From Meconema thalassinum (Eukaryota; Arthropoda; Insecta; Orthoptera; Tettigoniidae), in assembly GCA_946902985.2 (NCBI GenBank), contig OX336397.1:183338813-183402812 (forward strand): DNA of 64,000 nt, written 5' to 3'. A program made the translations under genes and the position numbers. This document shows, piece by piece, positions 12,080 through 23,585 of this stretch (position 1 is the stretch's first letter; every line of letters starts with the position of its first letter). Below the pieces are notes generated by a model. It was not told the DNA's origin and did not search any database. It was given only the letters and a program-made list of their open reading frames with translations.

Positions 12080-12437
12080 TTGTATAAGTATGAAAATGAA
12101 AATCCACAGCCTGCTTCCAGTCTCCGACCGGGTCAGGAATGGAATGAATGAAGCCCCCAACTAGCGGCGAGGATATGAATTGTGCCGGCTGCCGAGGCCT
12201 GACGCACTCCTCTGGGGCAATGATTAAATGAATGACAGATGAAATGAAATGATAGTGGAGAGTGTTGCTGGAATGAAATTTTGACAGGGAAAACCGGAGT
12301 ACCCGGAGAAAAACCTGTCTGCCTCCGTTTTGTCCAGCACAGATCTCACATGGAGTGACCGGGATTTGAATCACGGACCCAGCGGTGAGAGGCCGGCGTG
12401 CTGCCGCCTAAGCCACGGAGGCTCCTTGTATAAGTAT
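12080..12437 (-). mobile_element. tRNA-derived SINE, family II, copy 1, with 12-bp target-site duplication
   Basis: On the minus strand the head near 12425 reads GCCTCCGTGGCTTAGGCGGC with A-box character, followed by a B-box-like GATTCAAATCCCGG near 12365. The body ends near 12092 in a tgaaaatgaaaatcc stretch (plus orientation). A perfect 12-bp duplication ttgtataagtat flanks it at 12080-12091 and 12426-12437. It is full length and over most of its length nearly identical to the copy at 39683-40017. Open frames over it are shadows of the repeat. Confidence 0.9.
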
Positions 12438-14575
12438 AAGCCATTTAAATGTGCATGTATCTAAAATTACACAAGGGACTATTTAGAAGTAGCTATGGGC
12501 CTAAAATTGTGGTGCATGTTCACCAACATAGGGTCTAAAAAATGTGAAGTGTGTGTCACATGGCCTATGATAGTTCTTCTACAGGATATCTAATAGGCTA
12601 CCCTTTTAACAAAGGTAACATTAGGTACCAGTAGCCTACCACTTTCGAAAACAAAAAAATAACAGATAAAATAGAGCCATTTAATACAACCATTACCGTA
12701 CCGTATGTATTTAATTAATTTAATAAGGAACACAAATTGTGTATATAAAGATATTACATTTCATGTAAACATAAGTCTATTATAGGCCTATTTCGCTTAG
12801 TGCATTTCACAACATGGTAACGAGGACAAGTCGAATCACACAGTGCACACACACAACTATCGTCAGGTTCATGAAAGATCTTAGTATTGGTACCGGTATA
12901 ATCACTGGTGGTATGATGATAGAATCTTCTCTCGCAATTCACTTAACCTCTTTATGGGGTGCACCAATAAATTGTTATAAAATGTGAAAACGCATTATGT
13001 CCGTAGAGCCTGTAGGCCTAATAACACTCGACTTGTACTGACACAGAACAACAGGGTGTACAGGTTACCTAATTATTATAAAATGTTACAAATCGGTCAT
13101 GTTTTTGATATTTATCTAAAACGGAACAAAAATAGTGTTCACGTGTCTGAGTAAGAGACAATTTTCAGGACAAGGGCATTCTTCCTTCTCAATAAAACCC
13201 GAAATCTCTATCTTAGGCCTACACAAATTAAGCCTAGTCCAGAAAATAATATTATCTTCATACCAATATAACCTAATGTACAAGATTTATATCATATTTC
13301 TCTAATAAATACAGCCTAGAACTGGAATTTATGGGCTAATCTGTTTCACGGACAGCAGCTGTTGCTTATGGAGCTGTCTTCACCTACAATAGGTTCCAAG
13401 GTGCCAGTACAGCGAACCCGCATTATAAATACAATAACATCAGCAACCATTCACTGCTTAAATAAGTAATATTTATATAAGAGGAAATATAGAAGCTATG
13501 ATCACCTGTATTTCAAGTTCTGATTTCACTGCCCAGCTTTTATCTTTGTACTTATCACCAGATTCATCCAGCTGATTATAAGAGGGTAACAGGTCAATTG
13601 ATTCCTAGAAAGAATTATACAAGTATGAGCCAACGTAAAACATGCAGACAGAATAATTGTACTAAGTTATGTGTAACAGTAATATATCAAACATCAATGA
13701 TAGCCTCCTATTTGGTAGCGAGTATTAAGTCACTTAACCTTGCTTGTCATGAACATCACTTAGACTGCAATGTTACACGATATACCGTACATTATAAATA
13801 CAACTTACAATATTAGGCAAATCATCAGTTTGAGACAGCCATTCTGGCTCAGTCTTAATGAGTGGTTGTTGCTCCATAATGTGCAGCAAACTAGAACAAA
13901 AGAAGTGTATTTAAGGATTATAAGAGGCCATACTTATACCGGTACGCCAAATCATTATTATTATCAAATGAGGTAATTTCAGAACTCAGAATGAAAGTAT
14001 AACCCTCCGTGTTCACAGTGAGAAGAAGAGGATAACGGTAAAACTTTTCGACCAAGGCGCTCGACCTAATACGGTATCAATTAGGGTATAATATCAAGTA
14101 AATATAGAATGAGGAATTACAGACTGTGCCAGCCACTGAAATGAAGCGTCTTTTATTGGTTTCACACAAACCTGAGCACGATATGATGGGGCAGGCTTAA
14201 TAACTTTACAAACCTATCAACGTCACACCACGAATAGGCTTACTAATTAGAAGTAACTGGATACAATTTGTTTCAGAAAATACAAGACAATACTTCCGCC
14301 TCGTGTTACAAGAAACCCACTTCAAAACGAATACAACATATCTCCCTCATTGAACCAACATTCAACGGGAGGGAATGGAGGATGTATTTTATCCTTACCA
14401 ACTTATAAATACTATCACGGGGTAACTTGTACGATTGTCTCCTTAAAGAGGTCTCTAGTTACACATTTAAAGCTGTGTATCCTCGGAAATCAAATATCGT
14501 AAATTAATCTACACAAGGCTCGATATACCGTACATACCAAAAAGATGGTATATTGGCTTTCACGGCCGGTGAATT
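12438..14575. other. Non-coding, no recognised gene
   Basis: AT-rich DNA with scattered short frames. A 62-codon minus frame at 12754-12942 is cysteine-rich (CVCALCDSTC) but has no family match that I can defend. No splice or domain context was found. Confidence 0.35.
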
Positions 14576-14806
14576 AAAACTCAGCAATTCTTCTAGGTTT
14601 GTGCCGTGTCTTGTGTGGAGTTTCGCCTGCTTGAACTTTTAGTCAAGTAGTGCAGTTGCACTCTATATAAAGGGAGGTAGTGCGCAGTTCGTTACTTCTC
14701 TGGGAGTCCGGGCGGGGACACCAGAGCCCACCGATGAGCCAGCTTGGTGTCCTAGGCGAAACCCCACACAAGACACGGCACAAACCTAGAAGAATTGCTG
14801 AGTTTT
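14576..14806. mobile_element. Foldback/MITE-like element with 53-bp inverted arms
   Basis: The left arm 14576-14628 and right arm 14754-14806 are reverse complements with a single mismatch that I could find, so the strand can fold into a hairpin with a 125-base loop. The loop contains a tatataaag TATA-like box at 14664-14672 and a cagttcgtt initiator-like site about 20 bases downstream. No coding capacity. No clear target-site duplication was found, so the arms may be only part of a larger element. Confidence 0.75.
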
Positions 14807-15618
14807 TACTAATTTCGAATTGATTTCTACAATTATTTTCATAATTCTTTGATAGTTATGTTTATTATTTTGATTTTTATATTTCTCTTATAATTGTAAT
14901 TTTATTTTTGTGATTTTCATTTCTGTATTTATATTTTATTTTTGCTCTTCAATTGTTAATGTTTTTAGGTTTAGTTTTATCCAACACATTACATCAAGTA
15001 GATACGTAACTTATATAATATTTGCTTTTTAGAAACATGCTTCATGCTTCAACATGAAAATTCTCCAAAATTTTGCTTAAGGATTCAACTATCAACATCT
15101 TTGAAAGCATAAACTGTCCTTATGAGAGGTGGCTAATATAGAGACCACTATCCCATAAAGGGTTAACAATTTACTGACTGGTACCTATATGTATATTTCC
15201 TCACTATATTATTAGTATAAGATATCAACTTGCTCTATCAATGGCACATAAGCTAAACATTATTAAAGTTAACAATATTATACCGCCATCCTTTATTCTA
15301 GACAAGAATATTAGACTGCAATAGTTCCAAGATTACACTAACAGTTCACTCTCGCATTGATTTAACTTATAATCAGAAAAATATATTAACCTCTGCAGTA
15401 ATAGATGAGGACCTAATGCCCCCCCAAACTAAAATCCCGGCTACGCCACTGCTAAATGTAATGTAAGATATGATGTTAGAAACAACGTCAGGTGGGTCAT
15501 ATTTTGTTTGCGTGGATAATAATCATACCTAAGCGCACTTACATCCTATAAGCGCACAATATTGCATTTATACTGGGAAGGTTTAGTAATATTCAATAAT
15601 TTAAGCTCTGGAGTGTTC
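14807..15618. other. Non-coding, AT-rich
   Basis: T-rich low-complexity DNA to about 14990, then unremarkable sequence. No gene seen. Confidence 0.35.
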
Positions 15619-16052
15619 CTAGGATATTATTTAATTATTTAGAGTATGGCTTTTACTGCCGGGAGTATCCGAGGTCATATTCGACTCGCCAGAGGCTGTA
15701 GCTGCTTCAATGCGGACACCCATGGGGTGAGCTACAAGCTCCGTTCAATTTCAAGTAGTTCCAACTTTCGCTACCAGATGTCACTTACACCTAGTGGTGA
15801 TCGTTAGAACGTTGATAGGGCATTTGAACGAAATCTTACCTAGCAATGTAGCTTCACACAAGTTTAGTTAGAGGATGGATCTTTTACATGCTATAAATCC
15901 ATGACATGGGCTTTTCGGCTTTACTTCCCCTCCGAAAGAAGGCATACTGAAGGGTTTTAACGCTCTTAAAGAATCCGATGACTTCGGCCGGGCTTGAACC
16001 CGCGATTTTGGACCTAGAAGCTCAGCATGCTACCAACTACGCTAGGATATTA
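15619..16052 (-). mobile_element. tRNA-derived SINE, family III, copy 1, with 11-bp target-site duplication
   Basis: On the minus strand the element starts near 16041 with a tRNA-like head (GTAGTTGGTAGCATGCTGAG, then GGTTCAAGCCCGG as B box) and runs to about 15630. A perfect 11-bp duplication ctaggatatta lies at 15619-15629 and 16042-16052. The body aligns over its whole length with the plus-strand copy at 42261-42688, sharing blocks such as taagagcgttaaaa and ctcaccccatgggtgtcc. Relative to that copy its 5' end lacks about ten bases. Confidence 0.88.
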
Positions 16053-16267
16053 AATGTCGGATGCGAATAATATTATAGGAACATTATACAGTGAGGGCCC
16101 ACTCCATAGAACGGAGCCTCGCAGAGGCCGTGCCACGGACAGGTCGCCATGCCTCACTGCCAGATTAATTACATGTATCGATATCAACAGCAGGTTGGGA
16201 AGCCCTGGTTGCTGTCATAGCATTTCTTACTTAAGCATTTGGCAAGATACCTTACTTGTGATCATTA

Positions 16268-19200
16268 ACCTCTCGCACCCCCTGGATACCTTGCTAGGGC
16301 CGCCTCTGAATATAAGATGCCCAGCCATACAGGGGGGGGGGGGGGGGGGCGCTACAAAGAGCTCTCGCACCCCCTAGAAACCTTGCTAGGGCCCCTCTGA
16401 ATATAAGATGCCCAGCCATGCATGGGAGGGGGCACCTCAATAGGCTCTCACACCCCCTGGAAACCTTGCTAGGGCCGCTCTGAATATAAGATGCCCAGCC
16501 ATACAGGGGAGAGGGTGCCCCAATGAGCTCTCGCACCATCTGCAAACCTTGCTAGGGCCCCCTCTGTATATAGGATGCCCAGTCATAACGGGGAGTGGGC
16601 GTCACAATGAGCTCTCGCACCCCCTGGAAACCTTGCAATGGCCCCTCTGAATATAAGATGCCCAACAATACAGGGGAGGGGGCGCCACAATGAGCTCTCG
16701 CACCCCCTGGAAACCTTGCTAGGGCCCCTCTGAATATAAGATGCCCAGCCATACAGGGGAGGGGGCACCACAATGATCTCTCGCACCCCCAGTAAACCTT
16801 GCTAGGGCCCCTCTGAATATAAGATGCCCAGCCATACAGGGGAGGGGGCACCACAATGATCTCTCGCATCCCCTGGAAACCTTGCTAGGGCCCCCTCTGT
16901 ATATAAGATGCCCAGCCACACAGGGGAGGGGGCACCACAATGAGCTCACGCACCAACTGGAAACCTAGCTAGGGCCCCCTCTGAATATAAGTTGCTCAGC
17001 CATACAGGGGAGGGGCACCACAATGAGCTCTCGCACCCACTGGAAACTTTGCTAGGGCCCCTCTGAATATAAAATGCCCAGCCATACAGGAGAGGGGGCG
17101 CCACAATGAGCTCTCGCACCCCCTGGAAACCTTGCTAGGGCCCCTCTGAATATAAGATGTCCAGCCATACAGGGGAGGGGGAAGCACAATAAGCTCTCGC
17201 ACCCCCTGGATACCTTGCTAGGGCCGCCTCTGAATATAAGATGCCCAGCCATACAGGGGAGGGTGCGCTACAATGAGCTCTCGCACCCCCTAGCAACCTT
17301 GCTAGGGCCCCTCTGAATATAAGATGCCCAGCCATACAGGGGAGGGGGCACCACAATGAACTCTCACACCACCTGGAAACCTTACTAGGGCCCCTCTGAA
17401 TATAAGATGCCCAGCCATGCATGGGAGGGGGCACTTCAATGAACTCTCACACCACCTGGAAACCTTACTAGGGCCCCTCTGAATATAAGTTGCCCAGCCA
17501 TACAGGGGAGGGGGCACCACAATGAGCTCTCACACCACCTGGAAACCTTACTAGGGCCCCTCTGAATATAAGATGCCCAGCCATGCATGGGAGGGGGCAC
17601 CTCAATGAACTCTCACGCCACCTGGAAACCTTACTAGGGCCCCTCTGAATATAAGATGCCCAGCCATACAGGGGAGGGAGCGCCACAATGAGCTCTCACA
17701 CCACCTGGAAACCTTACTAGGGCCCCTCTGAATATAAGATGCCCAGCCGTGCATGGGAGGGGGCACCTCAATAAGCTCTCACACCCCCTGGAAACCTTGC
17801 TAGGGCCGCTCTGAATATAAGATGCCCAGCCATACAGGGGAGGGGGCACCACAATGAACTCTCACATCCCTTGGAAACCTTGCTAGGGCCCCTCTGAATA
17901 TAAGATGCCCAGCCATACAGGGGAGGGGGCAGCACAATAAGCTCCCGCACCCCCTGGAAACCTTCCTAGGGCCGCTCTGAATATAAGATGCCCAGCCATA
18001 CAGGGGAGAGGGCACCCCAATGTGCTCTCGCATTATCTGGAAACCTTGCTAGGGCACCCTCTGTATATAGGATGCCCAGCCATACAGGGGAGGGGGCGTC
18101 ACAATGAGCTCTCGCACCCCCTGGAAACCTTGCTAGGGCCCCTCTGAATATAAGATGCCCAGCCATACAGGGGAGGGGGCACCACAATGATCTCTCACAA
18201 CCCTTGGAAACCTTGCTAGGGCCCCTCTGAATACAAGATGCCAAGCCATACAGGGGAGGGGCAGCACAATAAGCTCCCGCACCCCCTGGAAACCTTGCTA
18301 GGGCCACTCTGAATATAAGATGCCCAGCTATACAGGGGAGAGGGCACTCCAATGTGCTCTCGCATTATCTGGAAACCTTGCTAGGGCACCCTCTGTATAT
18401 AGGATGCCCAGCCATACAGGGGAGGGGGCGTCACAATGAGCTCTCGCACCCCCTGGAAACCTTGCAATGGCCCCTCTGAATATAAGATGCCCAGCCATAC
18501 AGGGGAGGGGGCGCCACAATGAGCTCTCGCACCCCCTGGAAACCTTGCTTGGGCCCCTCTAAATATAAGATGCCCAGCCATACAGGGGTGGGGGCACCAC
18601 AATGATCTCTCGCACCCCCTGTAAACCATGCTAGGGCCCCTCTGAATATAAGATGCCCAGCCATACAGGGGAGGGGGCACCACAATGATCTTTCGCATCC
18701 CCTGGAAACCTTGCTAGGGCCCCCTCTGTATATAAGATACCCAGCCACAAAGGGGAGGGGGCACCACAATGAGCTCTCGCACCACCTGGAAACCTAGCTA
18801 GGGCCCCCTCTGAATATAAGTTGCCCAGCCATACAGGGGAGGGGGCACCACAATGAGCTCTCGCACCCACTGGAAACTTTGCTAGGGCCCCTCTGAATAT
18901 AAGATGCCCAGCCATACAGGGGAGGGGGCACCACAATAAGCTCTCGCACCCCCTGGATACCTTGCTAGGGCCGCCTCTGAATATAAGATGCCCAGCCATT
19001 CAGGGAAGGGGGCGCTACAATGAGCTCTTGTACCCCCTAGAAACCTTGCTAGGGCCCCTCTGAATATAAGATGCCCAGCCATGCATGGGAGGGGGCACCT
19101 CAATAAGCTCTCACACCCCCTGGAAACCTTGCTAGGGCCGCTCTGAATATAAGATGCCCAGCCATACAGGGGAGGGGGAACCACAATGAACTCTCACAAC

Positions 19201-21602
19201 CCTTGGAAACCTTGCTAGGGCCCCTCTGAATATATGTTGCCCAGCCATACAGGTGAGGGGGCCGCACAATAAGCTCCCGCACCCCCTGGAAACCTTGCTA
19301 GGGCCGCTCTGAATATAAGATGCCCAGCCATACAGGGGAGAGGGCGCCCCAATGAGCTCTCGCACCATCTGGAAACCTTGCTAGGGCCCCCTCTGTATAT
19401 AGGATGCCCAGCCATACAGGGGAGGGGGCGTCACAAAGAGCTCTCGCACCCCCTGGAAACCTTGCAATGGCCCCTCTGAATATAAGATGCCCAGCCATAC
19501 AGGGAAGGGGGCGCCACAATGAGCTATCGCACCCCCTGGAAACCTTGCTAGGGCCCCTCTGAATATAAGATGCCCAGCTATACAGGGGAGTGGGCACCAC
19601 AAAGATCTCTCGCACCCCCTGTAAACCTTGCTAGGGCCCCTCTGAATATAAGATGCCCAGCCATACAGGGGAGGGGGCACCACAATGATCTCTCGCATCC
19701 CCTGGAAACCTTGCTAGGGCCCCCTCTGTATATAAGATGCCCAGCCACACAGGGGAGGGGGCACCACAATGAGCTCTCGCACCACCTGGAAACCTAGCTA
19801 GGGCCCCCTCTGAATATACGTTGCCCAGCCATACAGGGGAGGGGGCACCACAATGAGCTCTCGCACCCACTGGAAACCTTGCTAGGGCCCCCTCTGAATA
19901 TAAGATGCCCAGCCATACAGGAGAGGGGGCACCACAATGAGCTCTCGCACCCCCTGGAAACCTTGCTAGGGCCCCTCTGAATATAAGATGCCCAGCCACA
20001 CAGGGGAGGGGGCACCACAATGAGCTCTCGCACCACCTGGAAACCTAGCTAGGGCCCCCTCTGAATATACGTTGCCCAGCCATACAGGGGAGGGGGCGCA
20101 ACAATGAGCTCTCGCACCACCTGGAAACCTAGCTAGGGCCCCCTCTGAATATAAGATGCCCATCCATACAGGGGAGGGAGCACCACAATGAGCTCCCACA
20201 CCACATGGAAACCTTGCAAGGGCCCCTCTGAATATAAGATGCCCAGCCATACAGGGGAGGGGGCGCTACAATTAGCTCTCGCACCACCTGGAAACCTAGC
20301 TAGGGCCCCCTCTGAATATAAGATGCCCAGCCATACAGGGGAGGGAGCGCCACAATGAGCTCTCACACCACATGGAAACCTTGCAAGCGCCCCTCTGAAT
20401 ATAAGATGCCCAGCCATACAGGGGAGGGGGAACCACAATGAGCTCTCGCACCCCCTGGAAACCTTGCTAGGGCCCCCTCTGTATATAAGATGCCCAGCCA
20501 TACAGGGGAGGGGGCACCACAATGAGCTCTCGCACCCACTGGAAACCTTGCTAGGGCCCCTCTGAATATAAGATGCCCATCCATACAGGGGAGGGAGCAC
20601 CACAATTAGCTCTCGCACCCCCTGGATACCTTGCTAGGGCAGCCTCTGAATATAAGATGCCCAGCCATACAGGGGAGGGGGCGCTACGATGAGCTCTCGC
20701 ACCCCCTAGAAACCTTGCTAGGGCCCCTCTGAATATAAGATGCCCAGCCATGCATGGGAGGGGGCACCTCAATAAGCTCTCACACCCCCTGGAAACCTTG
20801 CTAGGGCCGCTCTGAATATAAGATGCCCAGCCATACAGGGGATGGGGAACCACAATGAACTCTCACAACCCTTGGAAACCTTGCTAGGGCCCCTCTGAAT
20901 ATTAGATGCCCAGCCATACAGGGGAGGGGGCAGCACAATAAGCTCCCGCACCCCCTGGAAACCTTGCTAGGGCCGCTCTGAATATAAGATGCCCAGCCAT
21001 ACAGGGGAGAGGGTGCCCCAATGAACTCTCGCACCATCTGAAAACCTTGCTAGGGCCCCCTCTGTATATAGGATGCCCAGCCATACAGGGGAGGGGGCGT
21101 CACAATGAGCTCTCGCACCCCCTGGAAACCCTGCAATGGCCCCTCTGAATATAAGATGCCCAGCCATACAGGGGAGGGGGCGCCACTATGATCTCTCGCA
21201 CCCCCTGGAAACCTTGCTAGGGCCCCTCTGAATATAAGATGCCAAGCCATACAGGGGAGAGGGCACCACAATGATCTCCCGCACCCCCTGTAAACCTTGC
21301 TAGGGCCCCTCTGAATATAGGATGCCCAGCCATACAGGGGAGGGGGCACCACAATGATCTCTCGCATCCCCTGGAAACCTTGCTAGGGCCCCCTCTGTAT
21401 ATAAGATGCCCAGCCACACAGGGGAGGGGGCACCACAATGAGCTCTCGCACCACCTGGAAACCTAGCTAGGGCCCCCTCTGAATATAAGTTGCCCAGCCA
21501 TACAGGGGAGGGGGTTCCACAATGAGCTCTCGCACCCCCTGGATACCTTGCTTGGGCCCACTCTGAATATAAGTTGCCCAGCCATACCGGGGAGGGGGTG
21601 CC
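16268..21602. repeat. 83-bp minisatellite, about 64 copies, with higher-order structure
   Basis: The unit runs from gctctcgcaccccctgg through ccttgctagggcccctctg, atataagatgcccagccat and acaggggagggggc to accacaatga, 83 bp in all. Nearly all copies are intact in length. Variant units recur in blocks. A ccttgcaatggcccc variant appears near 16634, 18463, 19463 and 21133 (the last as ccctgcaatgg), each next to the same neighbouring variants, giving blocks of roughly 22, 12 and 20 units. A 166-bp dimer pattern occurs at about 17300-17860. One unit has an 18-base G run at 16332-16349. Because 83 is not a multiple of 3, all three antisense frames stay open for long stretches, so the many 60-161-codon frames here are artefacts. 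The array ends directly at the LTR-like start of BEL element A. Confidence 0.97.
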
Positions 21603-21765
21603 TGTACGGTGCTCCTCCCTGGACTAAAAGTTGTTCATTCAGTGCCCACGGGCGACAGCGCCCGCAGCAGAGTCTGGAGTCGTTGGGCATTGTTGTGTGC
21701 GATGTCATATTCTTTGGGATCAGGGAGCTCATTGGCATATTTTATCAGATGTTTACCTTGTTTTA
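21603..21765 (+). repeat. Probable 5' LTR segment of BEL element A
   Basis: Starts tgtacggtgct and shares blocks cagtgcccacg, acagcgcccg and gtgcgatgtcatat-like with 36402-36545. Similarity fades after about 21765, so the 3' border and primer-binding site are not resolved. It starts immediately after the last 83-bp minisatellite unit. Confidence 0.55.
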
Positions 21766-21998
21766 GAATTAATATAATAAATCACCATATGATGAGTTTT
21801 TTTTAACTGTTACCAGAGAAATGTTACACCAACAACATGTTTTGTCCTCTTGATTGTCGGATTAAAGAGAACACAGAGAGTACTACGAAAACATCTAAGA
21901 AAATAGCTTTCTTGGTTTGAAATTTAGGTAACACAGATCAGCACCAGTAAGTACGATCTAGTTCAGCACATTTTTCATACTTTGTTTCTCGGGTCATT

Positions 21999-23275
21999 AT
22001 GGATGCCGATCAGGAACGCGTATTAATAAAGAAAAGAGAAGTCGTCAAAAATCGCGTGACTCGCATAGGTACATTCGTGGATGCATTTGCAGTAAGTGGT
22101 AATCTCAACGACATTAAGTTTAGGAAGCAATCGTTGGCGAGTTTAATGAATGAATATAATGACATTCAGACCCAATTGGAAATCGATTATCCTGATAACG
22201 AATCACATGATGTAGATAGAGCAGCCTGTGATGACTTAAGTTTGGACATTAAGTCTAAAATGGAAACGCTACTGTGCCCCGAACATACACACCTACCTCT
22301 GCTTGTAAATATTGATAACATGAGCAATAGTTGCGCACTAAAACTTCCAAATATTTCCCTACCCTTGTTCAGTGGCGCTCTACAAGATTTCATGCATTCC
22401 CACGACACCTCTGTAGCGCTGATCATCAACAATGAATCAATCACAGACATTCACAGATATTATTATCTTCTGTAATGCTTGTCTGGTGAACCTCACCACC
22501 TATTTGAGAATTTACCCATTTCACAGGATAACTTCAAGGTCGCCTGAGACTTGATTCGCAGTCGTTATCACAATCCCAGACTTATATCAGACCATCACAT
22601 CAAGGAATTATTGTCACTCCCGAATGCAAAGCATGATTCTCCTAAAGAGCTGGTTTTCCTAATAAATCAACTTTGCAGCAACTTAAATGCCATAGAAGCT
22701 CTAAAAATTGAAACGCCCTTGAAAGACCTTATGCTCTCACACTTAGTTTTGGAAAGAATCAGTCTCAATCTCAGGAAAAATGGGAGAATGGTATTTTAAA
22801 TAAAATGCACAACAACTTGAAGGACTTAATCCAATTCTTGGAAAATAAATGCCAAACTTTAGAAATAATCACGTCCAACAAGGCAGCTGCTGTAACCCAA
22901 GATGAGGCCATGCATGGTACAAGTTCAAGGGGACCATACCGAGCCTTCGTCACCACTTCACCTTATTGTGTGCTATGTAAGACATCTAACAGTCTGCATA
23001 AATGCCCAAATTTCAAGTACATGGACGTAAATAGCCGTATAGGTGTTGTGAGGGAACATAATCTCTGATTCAATTGCTTGAGAAGTGACAATGTAGCCCA
23101 CAATTGCAACTCATGTAACTGCAGAAGGTGCAATAAAAGTCACCACACATTGTTACATATAGACCAGAATATGAACAGTACTGCTACTCCGTTACACAGT
23201 GCATCCCCGCAGCAAGCATATTGTTCTGTCAGAAGTTCATGTCCACACAATGAAGTATCGTTATCAACTACCAAT
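21999..23275 (+). pseudogene. BEL element A Gag (nucleocapsid zinc knuckles)
   Basis: Gag normally packages element RNA in virus-like particles. The start ATG at 21999 opens MDADQERVLIKKRE. Downstream is the BEL Gag signature LKLPNISLPLFSG near 22340, then SRYHNPRLISDHHIKELL near 22560. Near 22965-23150 come cysteine/histidine knuckles (CVLCKTSNSLHKCPNF and CRRCNKSHHTLLH). In-frame stops occur at 22473-22475, about 22545 (TGA in a tryptophan-like position) and 23066-23068, and a frameshift near 22780. The frame ends at the insertion site of element B and resumes at 29024. Confidence 0.82.
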
Positions 23276-23280
23276 ATTAA

Positions 23281-23470
23281 TGTCACGGACGATTACTCTT
23301 TACTCCATGACTTTTGTGTTTCTTGTTGTTGAGAGCTTTGATACACAAGGCAGGAAAATGATATAATGGTGGTTACCAGAATATAAAGTTCTCTTATGAG
23401 AAGTCTTGAGCGTTTCATTCAATTTGTTTTATTGGTTATACTTACACTGTGTAGGCGTAGGTCCCTAACA
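23281..23470 (+). repeat. BEL element B 5' LTR
   Basis: 190 bp, TG...CA ends. A TATA-like ccagaatataaag lies near 23375-23388 and is the likely promoter. It pairs with 28828-29018. Confidence 0.95.
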
Positions 23471-23585
23471 AAATATTGGCGACCCTGCAAGGATGCGTAA
23501 TCATTCAAACAACTTGAAGATTGTGTTGATTTAAAGACCGCGTGTTCCTGTCCGTTCGTGTTCCTGTTCTGTGTTCGTATTGGAA

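Noticed and set aside
11891..12374. Two overlapping minus frames around 12.1 kb
   Set aside because: They lie in a SINE, and the same frame recurs in the other SINE copy at 39.5-40.0 kb.
12754..12942. Cysteine-rich 62-codon minus frame
   Set aside because: Spacing does not match a known zinc-binding family, and there is no flanking coding evidence.
16294..21738. Dozens of 60-161-codon minus-strand frames with repeated Gly/Pro/Trp-rich sequence
   Set aside because: They are the same 83-bp minisatellite unit read in successive frames; no start context, splice or domain supports translation.
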